This document shows, in pieces, positions 53,229-61,204 of a stretch of 64,000 nucleotides of DNA (positions within the stretch are counted from its first letter, which is position 1; the number at the start of each line of letters is the position of its first letter). The translations under genes were made by a program, and so were the position numbers. The stretch comes from Sulfuricystis thermophila (lineage in GTDB: Bacteria; Pseudomonadota; Gammaproteobacteria; Burkholderiales; Rhodocyclaceae). A model generated the notes under the pieces. It ran no database searches and was not told the DNA's origin. It saw only the letters and a list, made by a program, of their open reading frames with translations. The stretch is from assembly GCF_004323595.1 (NCBI RefSeq), contig NZ_AP019373.1:2625593-2689592 (forward strand), in the 5' to 3' direction.

Positions 53229-54956
53229 ATGTCTTTCACCGTGCATGGCCTCGCCGTTTCCCAGGGCATCGCCATCGGCCGTGCCCATCTGATCTCGCAT
53301 GCCATCTTCGAGGTGGTCCATTATTCGATCCGCGAGCGTGACATTCCTGCCGAGATCGCCCGCTTCGACGCGGCGCTCGCCGCGGTGCGCGCGGAGCTCG
53401 CCGCCCTGAATGCAGAAGCCGCCCAACCGGGCGCACCGAGCGAACTCGCCGCGCTGGTCGGTGTCCATGCGCTGTTCCTCGACGATCCGTTGCTCGCCAA
53501 CGTGCCGAAGGACTTGATCCGCGAGCGGCGCTGTAACGCCGAGTGGGCGCTGGTGCAGCAGATGAAAGAACTCGTCGCGCAGTTCGACGAAATCGACGAC
53601 AGCTATCTGCGCGAGCGCCGCCAGGACATCGTCCAGGTGGTCGAACGCCTCCTGCGCGCGCTCTCCGGCAAGCCGCGCCGGTTGTCGAAGAAAGGCAATG
53701 ATGCCGAGATCGTCATCGTCGCGCACGATCTCTCCCCTGCCGACACGATCCAGTTCAAGCACCTGAAGATCGCCGGCTTCGTCACCGACCTGGGCGGTGC
53801 CACCTCGCATACCGCGATCGTCGCCCGCAGCCTCGCCATTCCCGCCGTCGTCGGTCTGCACCACGCGCGTGCGCTGGTGCGCGAGGACGACCTGGTCATC
53901 GTCGATGGCCGGCGCGGCGTTTTGATCGTCGATCCCGACGAGCGCGTGCTCGAAGAATACCGCTTGCGCAAGCGCGAATTCGAGCTCGAGCGCTCGAAGC
54001 TCAAGCGCCTGAAGAGTGCGCGCGCCGTCACCCTCGACGACGTCGAGATCAGCCTGCAGGCCAACATCGAGCTGCCGCAGGACATCGAACAGGTGCGCCA
54101 GGCGGGCGCGGACGGCGTGGGCCTGTTCCGCACAGAGTTCCTGTTCATGAACCGCGATACGCTGCCGGACGAGGACGAGCAGTTTGAAGCCTACCGTCAG
54201 GTCGCCAAGGCGCTCGCCGGCAAACCGGTGACGATCCGCACCCTCGACATCGGCGCCGACAAGACGGCACGCGCACTGAACGGTGCGGAGCGCCAGGTGC
54301 CGAACCCGGCGCTGGGCCTGCGGGCGATTCGCTATTGCCTGGCCGAGCCGCAGATCTTCCTCGCCCAGCTGCGCGCGATCCTGCGTGCCGCGCATTTCGG
54401 CCAGGTGCGCATCCTGGTGCCGATGCTCGCGCATCACAGCGAGATCGTCCAGACGCTGGCGATGGTCGAGCAGGCCAAGCAACAGCTCCGCGAGCGGCGT
54501 TGCAAGTTCGCGGAAAACGTCGCCATCGGCGGCATGATCGAGATTCCCGCTGCCGCACTGGCGCTCGGGCCGTTTCTGCGCCATTTGCAATTCCTCTCGA
54601 TCGGCACCAACGACCTGATCCAATACTTGCTGGCGATCGACCGCACCGACGAAGCGGTCGCCCACCTCTACGATCCGCTGCATCCCGCCGTGCTGCGCCT
54701 CTTGGCCCAGGTGATCCAGACCGCGAACAAGGCGGAAATGCCGGTGGCCATCTGCGGCGAGCTCGCCGGCGACCCGAAACTCACCCGGCTGCTGCTCGGC
54801 ATGGGATTGCGGCAGTTTTCGATGCACCCGACGCAATTGCTCGAAGTGAAGCAGCAGGTCGTGATGGCCGATACCGAGCGGCTCGCCACGAAGGTGGCGA
54901 AAATCCTGCGCTCAGACGAGCCGGAGCGGATACGCGAAATGGTCGAAGCGCTCTGA
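53229..54956 (+). CDS. ptsI: PTS enzyme I (phosphoenolpyruvate-protein phosphotransferase)
   Basis: Enzyme I transfers phosphate from phosphoenolpyruvate to HPr. The 575-residue length is typical. The phosphorylated His lies in TDLGGATSHTAIVARSLAIP (GGxTSH). The PEP-binding barrel shows RTEFLFMNRD, the TIRTLDIGADK stretch, NPALGLRAIRYCL, the IGGMIEIPAAALAL segment and the Cys-containing AICGELAGDP. It begins 2 bases after the HPr stop and is the last PTS gene; repeat A lies after its stop. Confidence 0.96.
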   Translation: MSFTVHGLAVSQGIAIGRAHLISHAIFEVVHYSIRERDIPAEIARFDAALAAVRAELAALNAEAAQPGAPSELAALVGVHALFLDDPLLANVPKDLIRERRCNAEWALVQQMKELVAQFDEIDDSYLRERRQDIVQVVERLLRALSGKPRRLSKKGNDAEIVIVAHDLSPADTIQFKHLKIAGFVTDLGGATSHTAIVARSLAIPAVVGLHHARALVREDDLVIVDGRRGVLIVDPDERVLEEYRLRKREFELERSKLKRLKSARAVTLDDVEISLQANIELPQDIEQVRQAGADGVGLFRTEFLFMNRDTLPDEDEQFEAYRQVAKALAGKPVTIRTLDIGADKTARALNGAERQVPNPALGLRAIRYCLAEPQIFLAQLRAILRAAHFGQVRILVPMLAHHSEIVQTLAMVEQAKQQLRERRCKFAENVAIGGMIEIPAAALALGPFLRHLQFLSIGTNDLIQYLLAIDRTDEAVAHLYDPLHPAVLRLLAQVIQTANKAEMPVAICGELAGDPKLTRLLLGMGLRQFSMHPTQLLEVKQQVVMADTERLATKVAKILRSDEPERIREMVEAL

Positions 54957-54977
54957 GTCATCCACAGGTGATCAAGG

Positions 54978-55002
54978 GTGCCGTCCTACCAGCGCCGAGT
55001 TT
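54978..55002. repeat. Repeat A copy (22/25) between ptsI and the NlpC/P60 gene
   Basis: GTGCCGTCCTACCAGCGCCG followed by AGTTT, inverted orientation with three changes from the consensus. It lies in the 65-bp gap after the ptsI stop, 19 bases before the ATG at 55022. Confidence 0.8.
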
Positions 55003-55021
55003 CTGCTAAAGTGCGCGGCTT

Positions 55022-55555
55022 ATGAAAAAAGCCCTGACCACGCTCCTGTTTCTGCTCAGCACTGCCGCTGCGCCCGCTCGAGCCGATGAAACGGCGGCGC
55101 AGCTGCCGCAGCTGCCGGCGGAGCAAGCCACGACGGTCGAACTGGCGCCGCCCGCTTCCTTCATGTCACGTGCGGTCGACCAGGTGGGAAGCACGATCGA
55201 GCGCGCGCTCGACTTCCTCGGCATCCGTTACAAACGTGGCGGCGGCTCCCCGGAAACCGGTTTCGACTGCTCGGGCTTCGTGCGCTACGTCTATGGTGAA
55301 ACGCTCGGCCTGGTCCTGCCGCACTCTGCCCGTGCCATCGCCCAGACAGGTGAGAAGGTCGACAAGAGCGAATTGCGGCCCGGCGACCTCGTCTTCTTCA
55401 ACACGATGCGGCGCGCCTTCTCGCATGTCGGCATCTATCTGGGCGACAATTTGTTCGTCCATGCGCCGCGTTCCGGCGCGCGCGTGCGCATCGAGGACAT
55501 GAGCGACCGTTACTGGAGCCGCCGCTACAACGGGGCGCGGCGTATCCGGCCGTAA
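55022..55555 (+). CDS. NlpC/P60 family peptidoglycan endopeptidase
   Basis: A 177-residue periplasmic protein with a Sec signal (KKALTTLLFLLSTAAAPARA, cleavage near ARA-DE) and an NlpC/P60 domain. Catalytic Cys is in TGFDCSGFVRYVYGE, catalytic His in FSHVGIYLGDNLFVHAP, and PGDLVFFNTMR is typical. It differs from the lipoprotein at 7265 in lacking a lipobox. The start follows a short upstream gap holding repeat A. It precedes metX by 9 bases. Confidence 0.9.
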   Translation: MKKALTTLLFLLSTAAAPARADETAAQLPQLPAEQATTVELAPPASFMSRAVDQVGSTIERALDFLGIRYKRGGGSPETGFDCSGFVRYVYGETLGLVLPHSARAIAQTGEKVDKSELRPGDLVFFNTMRRAFSHVGIYLGDNLFVHAPRSGARVRIEDMSDRYWSRRYNGARRIRP

Positions 55556-55564
55556 TCTTCCGCC

Positions 55565-56692
55565 ATGACCGAGCGCAGCAGCATTGGGCCGGTCGAGGCG
55601 CGACGCGTCGCCTTTGCTGAGCCTTTCGTTTTCGCCGCCGGTAAGGCCCTGCCGCATTGGGAACTGGTCTACGAGACCTACGGCCGGCTCAATGCCGCGC
55701 GCACGAACGCGATCCTCGTCTGTCACGCGCTCTCCGGCCACCACCACGTCGCCGGCTGGTATGCCGACAACCCGAAGAACGTCGGCTGGTGGGACAACAT
55801 GATCGGGCCCGGCAAGCCGATCGACACCGAGCGCTTCTTCGTCGTCGGGGTGAATAATCTCGGCGGCTGCCACGGCTCGACCGGCCCTGCCTCGATCAAC
55901 CCTGACACCCAGGAGCCCTGGGGCGCGGATTTCCCGGTCGTCACCGTGCCCGACTGGGTGAGAGCCCAAGCGAAACTGGCCGACCATCTCGGCATCGACC
56001 AATGGGCGGCGGTGGTCGGCGGCAGCTTGGGCGGCATGCAGGCACTGCAATGGACGATCGATCTCCCCGAGCGCGTGCGCCATGCGCTGGTGATCGCTGC
56101 CGCGCCGAAGCTCACCGCCGAGAACATCGCCTTCAACGACGTCGCCCGCCAGGCGATCATCACCGATCCGGATTTTCATGGCGGGCATTTCTATCGCCAC
56201 GGCACGCGGCCGCAGCGCGGCCTGCGCCTGGCGCGCATGCTCGGCCACATCACCTATCTGTCGGACGACCAGATGGCCGAGAAATTCGGCCGCAAGCGGC
56301 GTGCCGGCGCCGGCAGCTACGGCTTCGACGTCGAATTCGAGGTCGAGTCTTACCTGCACTATCAGGGTGACAAGTTCGCCGGCATCTTCGATGCCAACAC
56401 CTATCTGTTGATGACCCGGGCGCTGGACTATTTCGATCCTGCCGCGCCTTACGGTGACGATCTCGCCGCCGCGCTCGCCAGCGCCAAAGCAGGTTTCCTG
56501 GTCATCTCGTTCTCCACCGACTGGCGCTTTTCGCCGGCCAGAAGCCGCGAAATCGTCAACGCGCTGGTGAAGAACAAGCAGCCGGTGAGTTACGCCGAGA
56601 TCGCCAGCCAGCACGGCCACGATTCCTTCCTGATGGACGACCGTCATTACCACGCCGTCGTCGCTGCCTACATGGCCAACGTGAAGACATGA
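55565..56692 (+). CDS. metX: Homoserine O-acyltransferase MetX
   Basis: A 375-residue alpha/beta hydrolase-fold enzyme that acylates homoserine in methionine synthesis. The nucleophile elbow is [14 protein letters not shown], with the Asp in [12 protein letters not shown] and the His in [34 protein letters not shown] and [16 protein letters not shown] are MetX signatures. In betaproteobacteria this family is often the succinyl-specific form (MetXS); acyl specificity is not resolved here. It overlaps metW by 4 bases (ATGA). Confidence 0.93.
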   Translation: MTERSSIGPVEARRVAFAEPFVFAAGKALPHWELVYETYGRLNAARTNAILVCHALSGHHHVAGWYADNPKNVGWWDNMIGPGKPIDTERFFVVGVNNLGGCHGSTGPASINPDTQEPWGADFPVVTVPDWVRAQAKLADHLGIDQWAAVVGGSLGGMQALQWTIDLPERVRHALVIAAAPKLTAENIAFNDVARQAIITDPDFHGGHFYRHGTRPQRGLRLARMLGHITYLSDDQMAEKFGRKRRAGAGSYGFDVEFEVESYLHYQGDKFAGIFDANTYLLMTRALDYFDPAAPYGDDLAAALASAKAGFLVISFSTDWRFSPARSREIVNALVKNKQPVSYAEIASQHGHDSFLMDDRHYHAVVAAYMANVKT

Positions 56693-57288
56693 CGCACGCC
56701 TTGAAACGCCCCGATTTCGATCTCATCGCCGGTTGGATGAAACCTGGCGAGAGCGTGCTCGACCTGGGCTGCGGCGCGGGCGAGCTGCTTCTGCTGCTCG
56801 CCGAGCGAGGCTTGCGCGGCTGGGGTATCGAGCGTGACCCCGGCCATGTGCTGGCGGCGATCGAAAATGGCGTCAATGTGATCCAGAGCGACCTCGAAGA
56901 AGGGCTCGCCGGCTTCGAGGACGATGCCTTCGACCATGTCGTGCTCTCGCGCACCTTGCAGACGATGCGCCACACGCAGCAGATCCTCGCCGAGATGCTG
57001 CGCGTCGGCCGCGAGGCCGTGGTCTCGTTTCCGAATTTCGCCTACTGGAAGAACCGCCTCGCGATCCTCTCCGGCCGCATGCCGGTCTCGGAAGACCTGC
57101 CCTACCAGTGGTATGACACGCCGAACGTGCGTTTCTTCACGATGCTCGACTTCGAGAGTCTCTGCGCCGACATGGGCCTCGTCATCCGCGACCGCCAGGT
57201 GCTCGACGAACACGGCGCACTCGTCACCGAAGAGCACAACTTCCTCGGCAGCCTCGCGGTCTATCGGATCGGCCGCAGCGGCTCGTGA
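56689..57288 (+). CDS. metW: Methionine biosynthesis protein MetW
   Basis: A 199-residue SAM-dependent methyltransferase-like protein that works with MetX; the detailed role is still unclear, though it is needed for efficient acyl transfer in some species. SAM-binding motif I is [38 protein letters not shown] and [16 protein letters not shown] are family signatures. It overlaps metX and ends 2 bases before the tRNA-Leu gene on the other strand. Confidence 0.94.
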   Translation: MTHALKRPDFDLIAGWMKPGESVLDLGCGAGELLLLLAERGLRGWGIERDPGHVLAAIENGVNVIQSDLEEGLAGFEDDAFDHVVLSRTLQTMRHTQQILAEMLRVGREAVVSFPNFAYWKNRLAILSGRMPVSEDLPYQWYDTPNVRFFTMLDFESLCADMGLVIRDRQVLDEHGALVTEEHNFLGSLAVYRIGRSGS

Positions 57289-57289
57289 C

Positions 57290-57374
57290 TGGTGCCCGGA
57301 ACCGGACTCGAACCGGTACGCCTTGCGGCGAGGGATTTTAAGTCCCTTGTGTCTACCAATTTCACCATCCGGGC
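57290..57374 (-). tRNA. tRNA-Leu (anticodon UAA)
   Basis: An 85-base gene on the minus strand including the encoded CCA end. The acceptor stem GCCCGGA pairs with TCCGGGC, then A-CCA. The anticodon loop CTTAAAA sits between AGGGA and TCCCT, with anticodon TAA. There is a long variable arm, as in class II leucine tRNAs, and the T-arm GTTCGAGTC. It reads UUA (and UUG by wobble) codons. Confidence 0.95.
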
Positions 57375-57416
57375 AACGGCGGCATTCTAGGCTGCCCGGG
57401 CGCGGCGCGGAGCGCT

Positions 57417-59516
57417 TCAGTGCGTCGTCAGCTCTCCGCCGCTGAGCAGCCGGGCGAAATCCTCGAAGGCCAGTGGCCGCGCGAACAGATAACCTTGCGC
57501 CAGATCACAGCCGAAATCGCGCAGGATCTGCGCCTGGGTCTCCGTTTCGACGCCTTCGGCCACCACCGTCATGCCCAGACTGCGGCCCATCTGGATGATC
57601 GTCTGGACGATCTTGCGGCTCTTTTCATCGTGCTCGAGGCCGCCGACGAAGGCCTGGTCGATCTTGAGCTTGTCCACATGCAGGCGCAGCAGGTTGCCGA
57701 GGTTCGAATAACCGGTGCCGAAGTCATCCACCGCGATGGCGATCCCGGCGCTGGCAAAGGTTTCCAGCGAGCGGATGAGCTGTTCGTTTTCGCTGGCGAG
57801 CGCGCTTTCGGTGATTTCGACTTCCAGACGCTGCGGCGGCAGCCCACTGGCTTCGATCAGTTCGAGCACCTGCGGCGCACAGCCATGATCGAATTGCAGC
57901 GGCGAAAAATTCACCGCAATGCCGAAGTCGCGCATCCCACCGTTCAGGCGCGTACCCAACTCGCAGGCTTCACGCAACACCCACTGGCCCAGCAGCTTGA
58001 TGAGGCCGGATTCTTCGGCGGCGGCGACGAGTTCGGCGGGCGAGGGCAGCGAAATGCCCTCGTGGCGGGCCAGGCGTAACAGGACTTCGACACCGGCGAT
58101 CGCTCCGTCGGCAAGCCGCACCTGGGGCTGCCAGGCAAGCGTCAGTCCCGACGAGCCGAGCGCCTTGCGCAGAACGTCCGCCGCCTCGATGCGCCGCGCC
58201 AGGCGGAGGTGCATGTCGCTGGCGAAGAATTTGTAGCAACTGCGACCCTGCTGCTTGGCGCCATACATCGCCGTATCGGCGTTCATCAGCAGGGTCTCGA
58301 CCGTGTCGCCGTCGCCCGGGTAACGGGCGATACCGACCGAGGCGGCGAGGAAGAATTCCCGTGCGTCGACGGTGAACGGCTCGGTGAATGCGGAGAGCAG
58401 TTTTTCCGCGATGTCGACCAGGCTGGCTTCGTCCTCGATGTCCTCGACGATGACGGCGAACTCGTCGCCGCCGAGCCGCGCCACCGTGTCGTTGGCGCGC
58501 ACCAGCCCGGTCAGCCGGCGAGCCGCCTCGACCAGAATACGGTCGCCGATGCCGTGGCCGTGGGTATCGTTGATGTCCTTGAAGCGGTCGAGGTCGAGGA
58601 ACAGCACGCCGACTTCGGTGTCGTTGCGTTGGGCGCGGGCGATCGCCTGGCCGAGACGGTCGAGCAGCAGGCGACGGTTCGGCAGTCCGGTCAGCGCATC
58701 GTGATAGGCGAGATGCATCAGCTGCGCGCGCAGCTCCTTGTGCGTGCCGATGTCGGCGAACACGCCGACGTAATAGCGAGGCGCGCCCTGCTCGTCGCGC
58801 ACCACGTCGATGTGCAGCCATTCGGGGTAGATCTCGCCGCTCTTGCGACGGTTCCAGATTTCGCCTTCCCAGGAACCCGACTCGTCGATCTCGCGCCACA
58901 TCGCGGCATAGAACGCGGCATCGTGACGACCCGACTTGAGCAATGCCGGCGTCTGGCCGATCGCCTCTTCCTCGGCATAGCCGGTGGTGCGGCAGAAGGC
59001 GGCATTGACGAGCAGGATGCGGCCTTGCGCATCGGTGACCATGATGCCCTCGGCCGTGGCATCGAACACCGCGGCGGCGATCTTGCGGTTTTCCAGCTCG
59101 CAGCGCAGATTGCCGATCAGGCGCTCGCGCTCCTCGTTGAGCGCGCGTTCTTGCTCCATCAGGGCGGCAACGAGCGACAGCCTCGAAACCACGCCCCGAA
59201 ATGCGCCGTCGGCCTCGACGATCGGCAGGTAATCACAGCGCTCCTGCTCGAGCCGCGCCCAGACCTCGTCGACCGGCGTGTCAGGCGCAAGGACGGGCGG
59301 CTGACGCCGCACCAGGAGATCGGCGAATACCCGCGCCGGGAACAGCGCCGCTTCGCGGACTTCCACCAGTCCGAGGAAACGGTTGCCGTCACCATCTTCC
59401 TCGAAGACCGCATACACCAGCACCTCGTTGCCGTTCTTCGCGGCCACGTCGCGATAGCGCTGCATCGCGCCGACGACGCGATGACGCGGGCACAGGCAGT
59501 CGCGGGCGGTCAGCAT
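57417..59516 (-). CDS. CBS-PAS-GGDEF-EAL cyclic di-GMP signalling protein
   Basis: A 699-residue protein with no membrane segment. A CBS pair (about 20-125) is followed by a PAS domain (about 145-265, GIMVTDAQGRILLVNAAFCR and the PAC end). The GGDEF domain has intact ARLGGDEFAVIVEDIE; the EAL domain has VEVLLRL in place of EALLRW, NFSPLQFD, AVDDFGTGYSNL and QGYLFARP. The altered EAL motif may reduce phosphodiesterase activity. It lies 1 base after the preceding gene and is in an operon with an FNR-type promoter upstream. Confidence 0.9.
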   Translation of the reverse strand: MLTARDCLCPRHRVVGAMQRYRDVAAKNGNEVLVYAVFEEDGDGNRFLGLVEVREAALFPARVFADLLVRRQPPVLAPDTPVDEVWARLEQERCDYLPIVEADGAFRGVVSRLSLVAALMEQERALNEERERLIGNLRCELENRKIAAAVFDATAEGIMVTDAQGRILLVNAAFCRTTGYAEEEAIGQTPALLKSGRHDAAFYAAMWREIDESGSWEGEIWNRRKSGEIYPEWLHIDVVRDEQGAPRYYVGVFADIGTHKELRAQLMHLAYHDALTGLPNRRLLLDRLGQAIARAQRNDTEVGVLFLDLDRFKDINDTHGHGIGDRILVEAARRLTGLVRANDTVARLGGDEFAVIVEDIEDEASLVDIAEKLLSAFTEPFTVDAREFFLAASVGIARYPGDGDTVETLLMNADTAMYGAKQQGRSCYKFFASDMHLRLARRIEAADVLRKALGSSGLTLAWQPQVRLADGAIAGVEVLLRLARHEGISLPSPAELVAAAEESGLIKLLGQWVLREACELGTRLNGGMRDFGIAVNFSPLQFDHGCAPQVLELIEASGLPPQRLEVEITESALASENEQLIRSLETFASAGIAIAVDDFGTGYSNLGNLLRLHVDKLKIDQAFVGGLEHDEKSRKIVQTIIQMGRSLGMTVVAEGVETETQAQILRDFGCDLAQGYLFARPLAFEDFARLLSGGELTTH

Positions 59517-59517
59517 G

Positions 59518-59862
59518 TCATTGCGGCGTCCCGCCCGCCGCTTCGAGTCCGATCTCGACCTCCAGGTCGAGATGCAGGATTTCCTCGGGACCCATCAGCG
59601 GTTTGACGTGGTCGAGGATGAAGTGGCGCAGCGTCTCGGCATCGACCTTGCGCAGAATGGCGCTGCGCACCAGCACATCGCCGATCACTTCGTCTTCGAT
59701 CGGCACGTGTTCGAAAGGGGTCGTCATCAGCAGCGCGAGCGCCTTGCCCATCGCAACCTGGCCGATCGGCGAAAGCCGGCCGAGGACGAGCCCGTCGACG
59801 ATGGGCGGCAAGACGAACTCGCGCGCCCGCATCTTGATCATCTGCCGCTGGATCTTTTTCAT
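59518..59862 (-). CDS. Hypothetical small cytoplasmic protein
   Basis: I do not recognise this 114-residue protein. It opens MKKIQRQMIKMRAREFVLPP after a GAGGGG ribosome-binding site, has LSPIGQVAMGKALALLM as a helical segment, DEVIGDVLVRSAILRKVDAE and a C-terminal LHLDLEVEIGLEAAGG. No signal peptide or membrane helix is seen. It is the first gene of a two-gene unit with the CBS-PAS-GGDEF-EAL gene, behind an FNR box and a -10-like TTTAAT. It may therefore be expressed when oxygen is low. Confidence 0.65.
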   Translation of the reverse strand: MKKIQRQMIKMRAREFVLPPIVDGLVLGRLSPIGQVAMGKALALLMTTPFEHVPIEDEVIGDVLVRSAILRKVDAETLRHFILDHVKPLMGPEEILHLDLEVEIGLEAAGGTPQ

Positions 59863-59935
59863 TTGTGCCCCTCGCCGCAGCCAGCGCCCCCCTTGCATGG
59901 CTGACGGTCGCCAATACCCTTCCGACTCACACGTC

Positions 59936-59941
59936 ATTAAA
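59936..59941 (-). promoter_or_regulatory. -10 element of the FNR-type promoter
   Basis: TTTAAT on the minus strand (5/6 match to the consensus) gives a start near 59929, about 67 bases before the ATG at 59862. The centre of the FNR box lies about 40.5 bases upstream of that start, the class II activator position. Confidence 0.65.
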
Positions 59942-59962
59942 CCATATTATTCACATGGGGAT

Positions 59963-59976
59963 TTGATTGCAATCAA
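59963..59976 (-). promoter_or_regulatory. FNR/Anr-type binding site
   Basis: TTGAT-TGCA-ATCAA is a perfect match to the FNR consensus TTGAT-N4-ATCAA. It lies 21 bases after the convergent side of the neighbouring hydrolase gene and points towards the 59862 gene. FNR senses oxygen with an iron-sulfur cluster. Confidence 0.85.
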
Positions 59977-59997
59977 TTTTGATCCCTCGGGGGCGAC

Positions 59998-60726
59998 TCA
60001 CCACTGCCGCCGGATGATGTCGCGGATCAGGTGCAGCCGGCGGTGAAAGAAATGGTCGGCGCCGGGGATGACGACGACCGGCAAATCGAGCGGCTCGGCC
60101 CAGGCGAGCACGTTTTCGAGCGGCACGGTCGTGTCCTTCGCGCCATGGATGACGATCGTATCGGCCGGCACGGCCTCGGTTTCGTAGCGGCGCAGCCCTG
60201 CGACCATGCCGTCGCCGGGCCGCCCCAAGACGGCATGCGCCCCACCGTGGGGGGCAGCGAGCCGCGCTTCTGTTGTAAGCGGCGAGCGTGGGGGGCCAAT
60301 CATGCCCGCCGCGGTGCCGACCAGCACTAGCCGGCTCGCCGCATCGCCGGCGGCAGCCAGGCGCTTGGCCACCTTGGTGACGACATGGGCGCCAAAAGAG
60401 AAGCCGGCGAGATAGACGGGCAGCTCGCTGCCGAAACGCTGGCGCGCCCACGAATGCACGACGAGCAGGTCCTCGGCTTCGCCCTCGCCGTGGTCATGCA
60501 CGCCTTCTGAGCCGCCGACGCCGCGGAAATTGGGCCGCAGCGCGACACAGCCGAGCTCGCGGAAGGTGCGCGCTAGGGTCGTCACCACCTTGTTGTCGGC
60601 GGTGCCGCCATAGAGCGGATGCGGATGCGCGATCAACGCAATGCCGGCCGGCGCATCGCGCGTCTCGACGAACACCTCGATCTTGCCCGCCGGGCCGTCG
60701 AGGAGAACGTGCTCTTTGTGCGTCAT
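59998..60726 (-). CDS. Alpha/beta hydrolase with an apparent in-frame repeat insertion
   Basis: A 242-residue alpha/beta hydrolase of the CocE/NonD-like or acyl-CoA-type group. Visible are LIAHPHPLYGGTADNKVVTT, the nucleophile elbow YLAGFSFGAH, VIHGAKDTTVPLENV and IPGADHFFHRRLHL. About 40 residues (MIGPPRSPLTTEARLAAPH onward) lie between the VGTAAG and the PADTIVIHG segments and look like a repeat insertion. The catalytic Ser, Asp and His positions are still present, so it may be active. It overlaps the ferredoxin gene by 4 bases (ATGA). Confidence 0.82.
   Translation of the reverse strand: MTHKEHVLLDGPAGKIEVFVETRDAPAGIALIAHPHPLYGGTADNKVVTTLARTFRELGCVALRPNFRGVGGSEGVHDHGEGEAEDLLVVHSWARQRFGSELPVYLAGFSFGAHVVTKVAKRLAAAGDAASRLVLVGTAAGMIGPPRSPLTTEARLAAPHGGAHAVLGRPGDGMVAGLRRYETEAVPADTIVIHGAKDTTVPLENVLAWAEPLDLPVVVIPGADHFFHRRLHLIRDIIRRQW
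60207..60299. repeat. Probable dispersed repeat inserted in the hydrolase gene
   Basis: A GC-rich, palindrome-containing stretch with CCCCACCGTGGGGGGC in its centre and GGGGGGCC near its right end. It resembles repeats I recall from betaproteobacterial genomes, but there is only this copy in the window. It falls in the extra, non-family part of the hydrolase. Confidence 0.5.
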
Positions 60727-61040
60727 TGGTTGTCGATCAGCAACCGCTCGACGATCTTGCCTTGGGCGAGGTGCGATTCAACGATCTCGTCGATGTCTTC
60801 CTGATCGACGTAGGTGTACCAGACGGCTTCGGGATAGACGACGATCACCGGCCCTTTGTCACAGCGGTCGAGACAGCCGGCGCTATTGACGCGCACCTTG
60901 CCCGGAATCGCCTCACCCATGCTTTTGACCTTTTCCTTGCAGTAGTCGCGCATCGCCTGGGCGTTGTGGTTGTTGCAGCACATCTCGCCCGGCTCGCGCT
61001 GGTTGGTGCAGAAAAACAGATGATATTGGTAGTAGCTCAT
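60723..61040 (-). CDS. Thioredoxin-like [2Fe-2S] ferredoxin
   Basis: A 105-residue protein of the thioredoxin-fold [2Fe-2S] ferredoxin family. Candidate ligands lie in FFCTNQREPGEMCC and NSAGCLDRCDKGPVIVVYPE. The start MSYYQYHLFFC at 61040 follows GGAGAGAG. It overlaps the hydrolase gene by 4 bases, so the two are probably co-translated. The redox partner is unknown. Confidence 0.86.
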   Translation of the reverse strand: MSYYQYHLFFCTNQREPGEMCCNNHNAQAMRDYCKEKVKSMGEAIPGKVRVNSAGCLDRCDKGPVIVVYPEAVWYTYVDQEDIDEIVESHLAQGKIVERLLIDNQ

Positions 61041-61084
61041 CGCTCTCTCCATCGTCTTAGGGTCGGATGCGCCAATTTACCAAA

Positions 61085-61170
61085 GAGCTTGTGAAAAAAT
61101 TCGTCGCGAGCCCAGCCAGGTTGGGGCTCGACCCCAAGATGGCAAGCGCAGCAGAATTTTTCACAAGCTC
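61085..61170. mobile_element. Small inverted-repeat element (MITE-like)
   Basis: An 86-bp element: GAGCTTGTGAAAAAATTC (61085-61102) and GAATTTTTCACAAGCTC (61154-61170) are inverted copies with one base difference. An inner hairpin CGAGCCC/GGGCTCG lies between them. AAA flanks both ends, a possible short target duplication. It ends where repeat A (61171-61195) begins, and lies in the 164-bp gap between the ferredoxin and MFS genes. Confidence 0.75.
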
Positions 61171-61195
61171 AAAGTCGGCGCTGGCGGGACGGCAT
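61171..61195. repeat. Repeat A copy (24/25) upstream of the MFS gene
   Basis: AAAGTCGGCGCTGGCGGGAC followed by GGCAT, in direct orientation. It starts immediately after the small inverted-repeat element and ends 9 bases before the MFS ATG at 61205, so it could affect translation of that gene. Confidence 0.88.
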
Positions 61196-61204
61196 AATGC
61201 GGCC

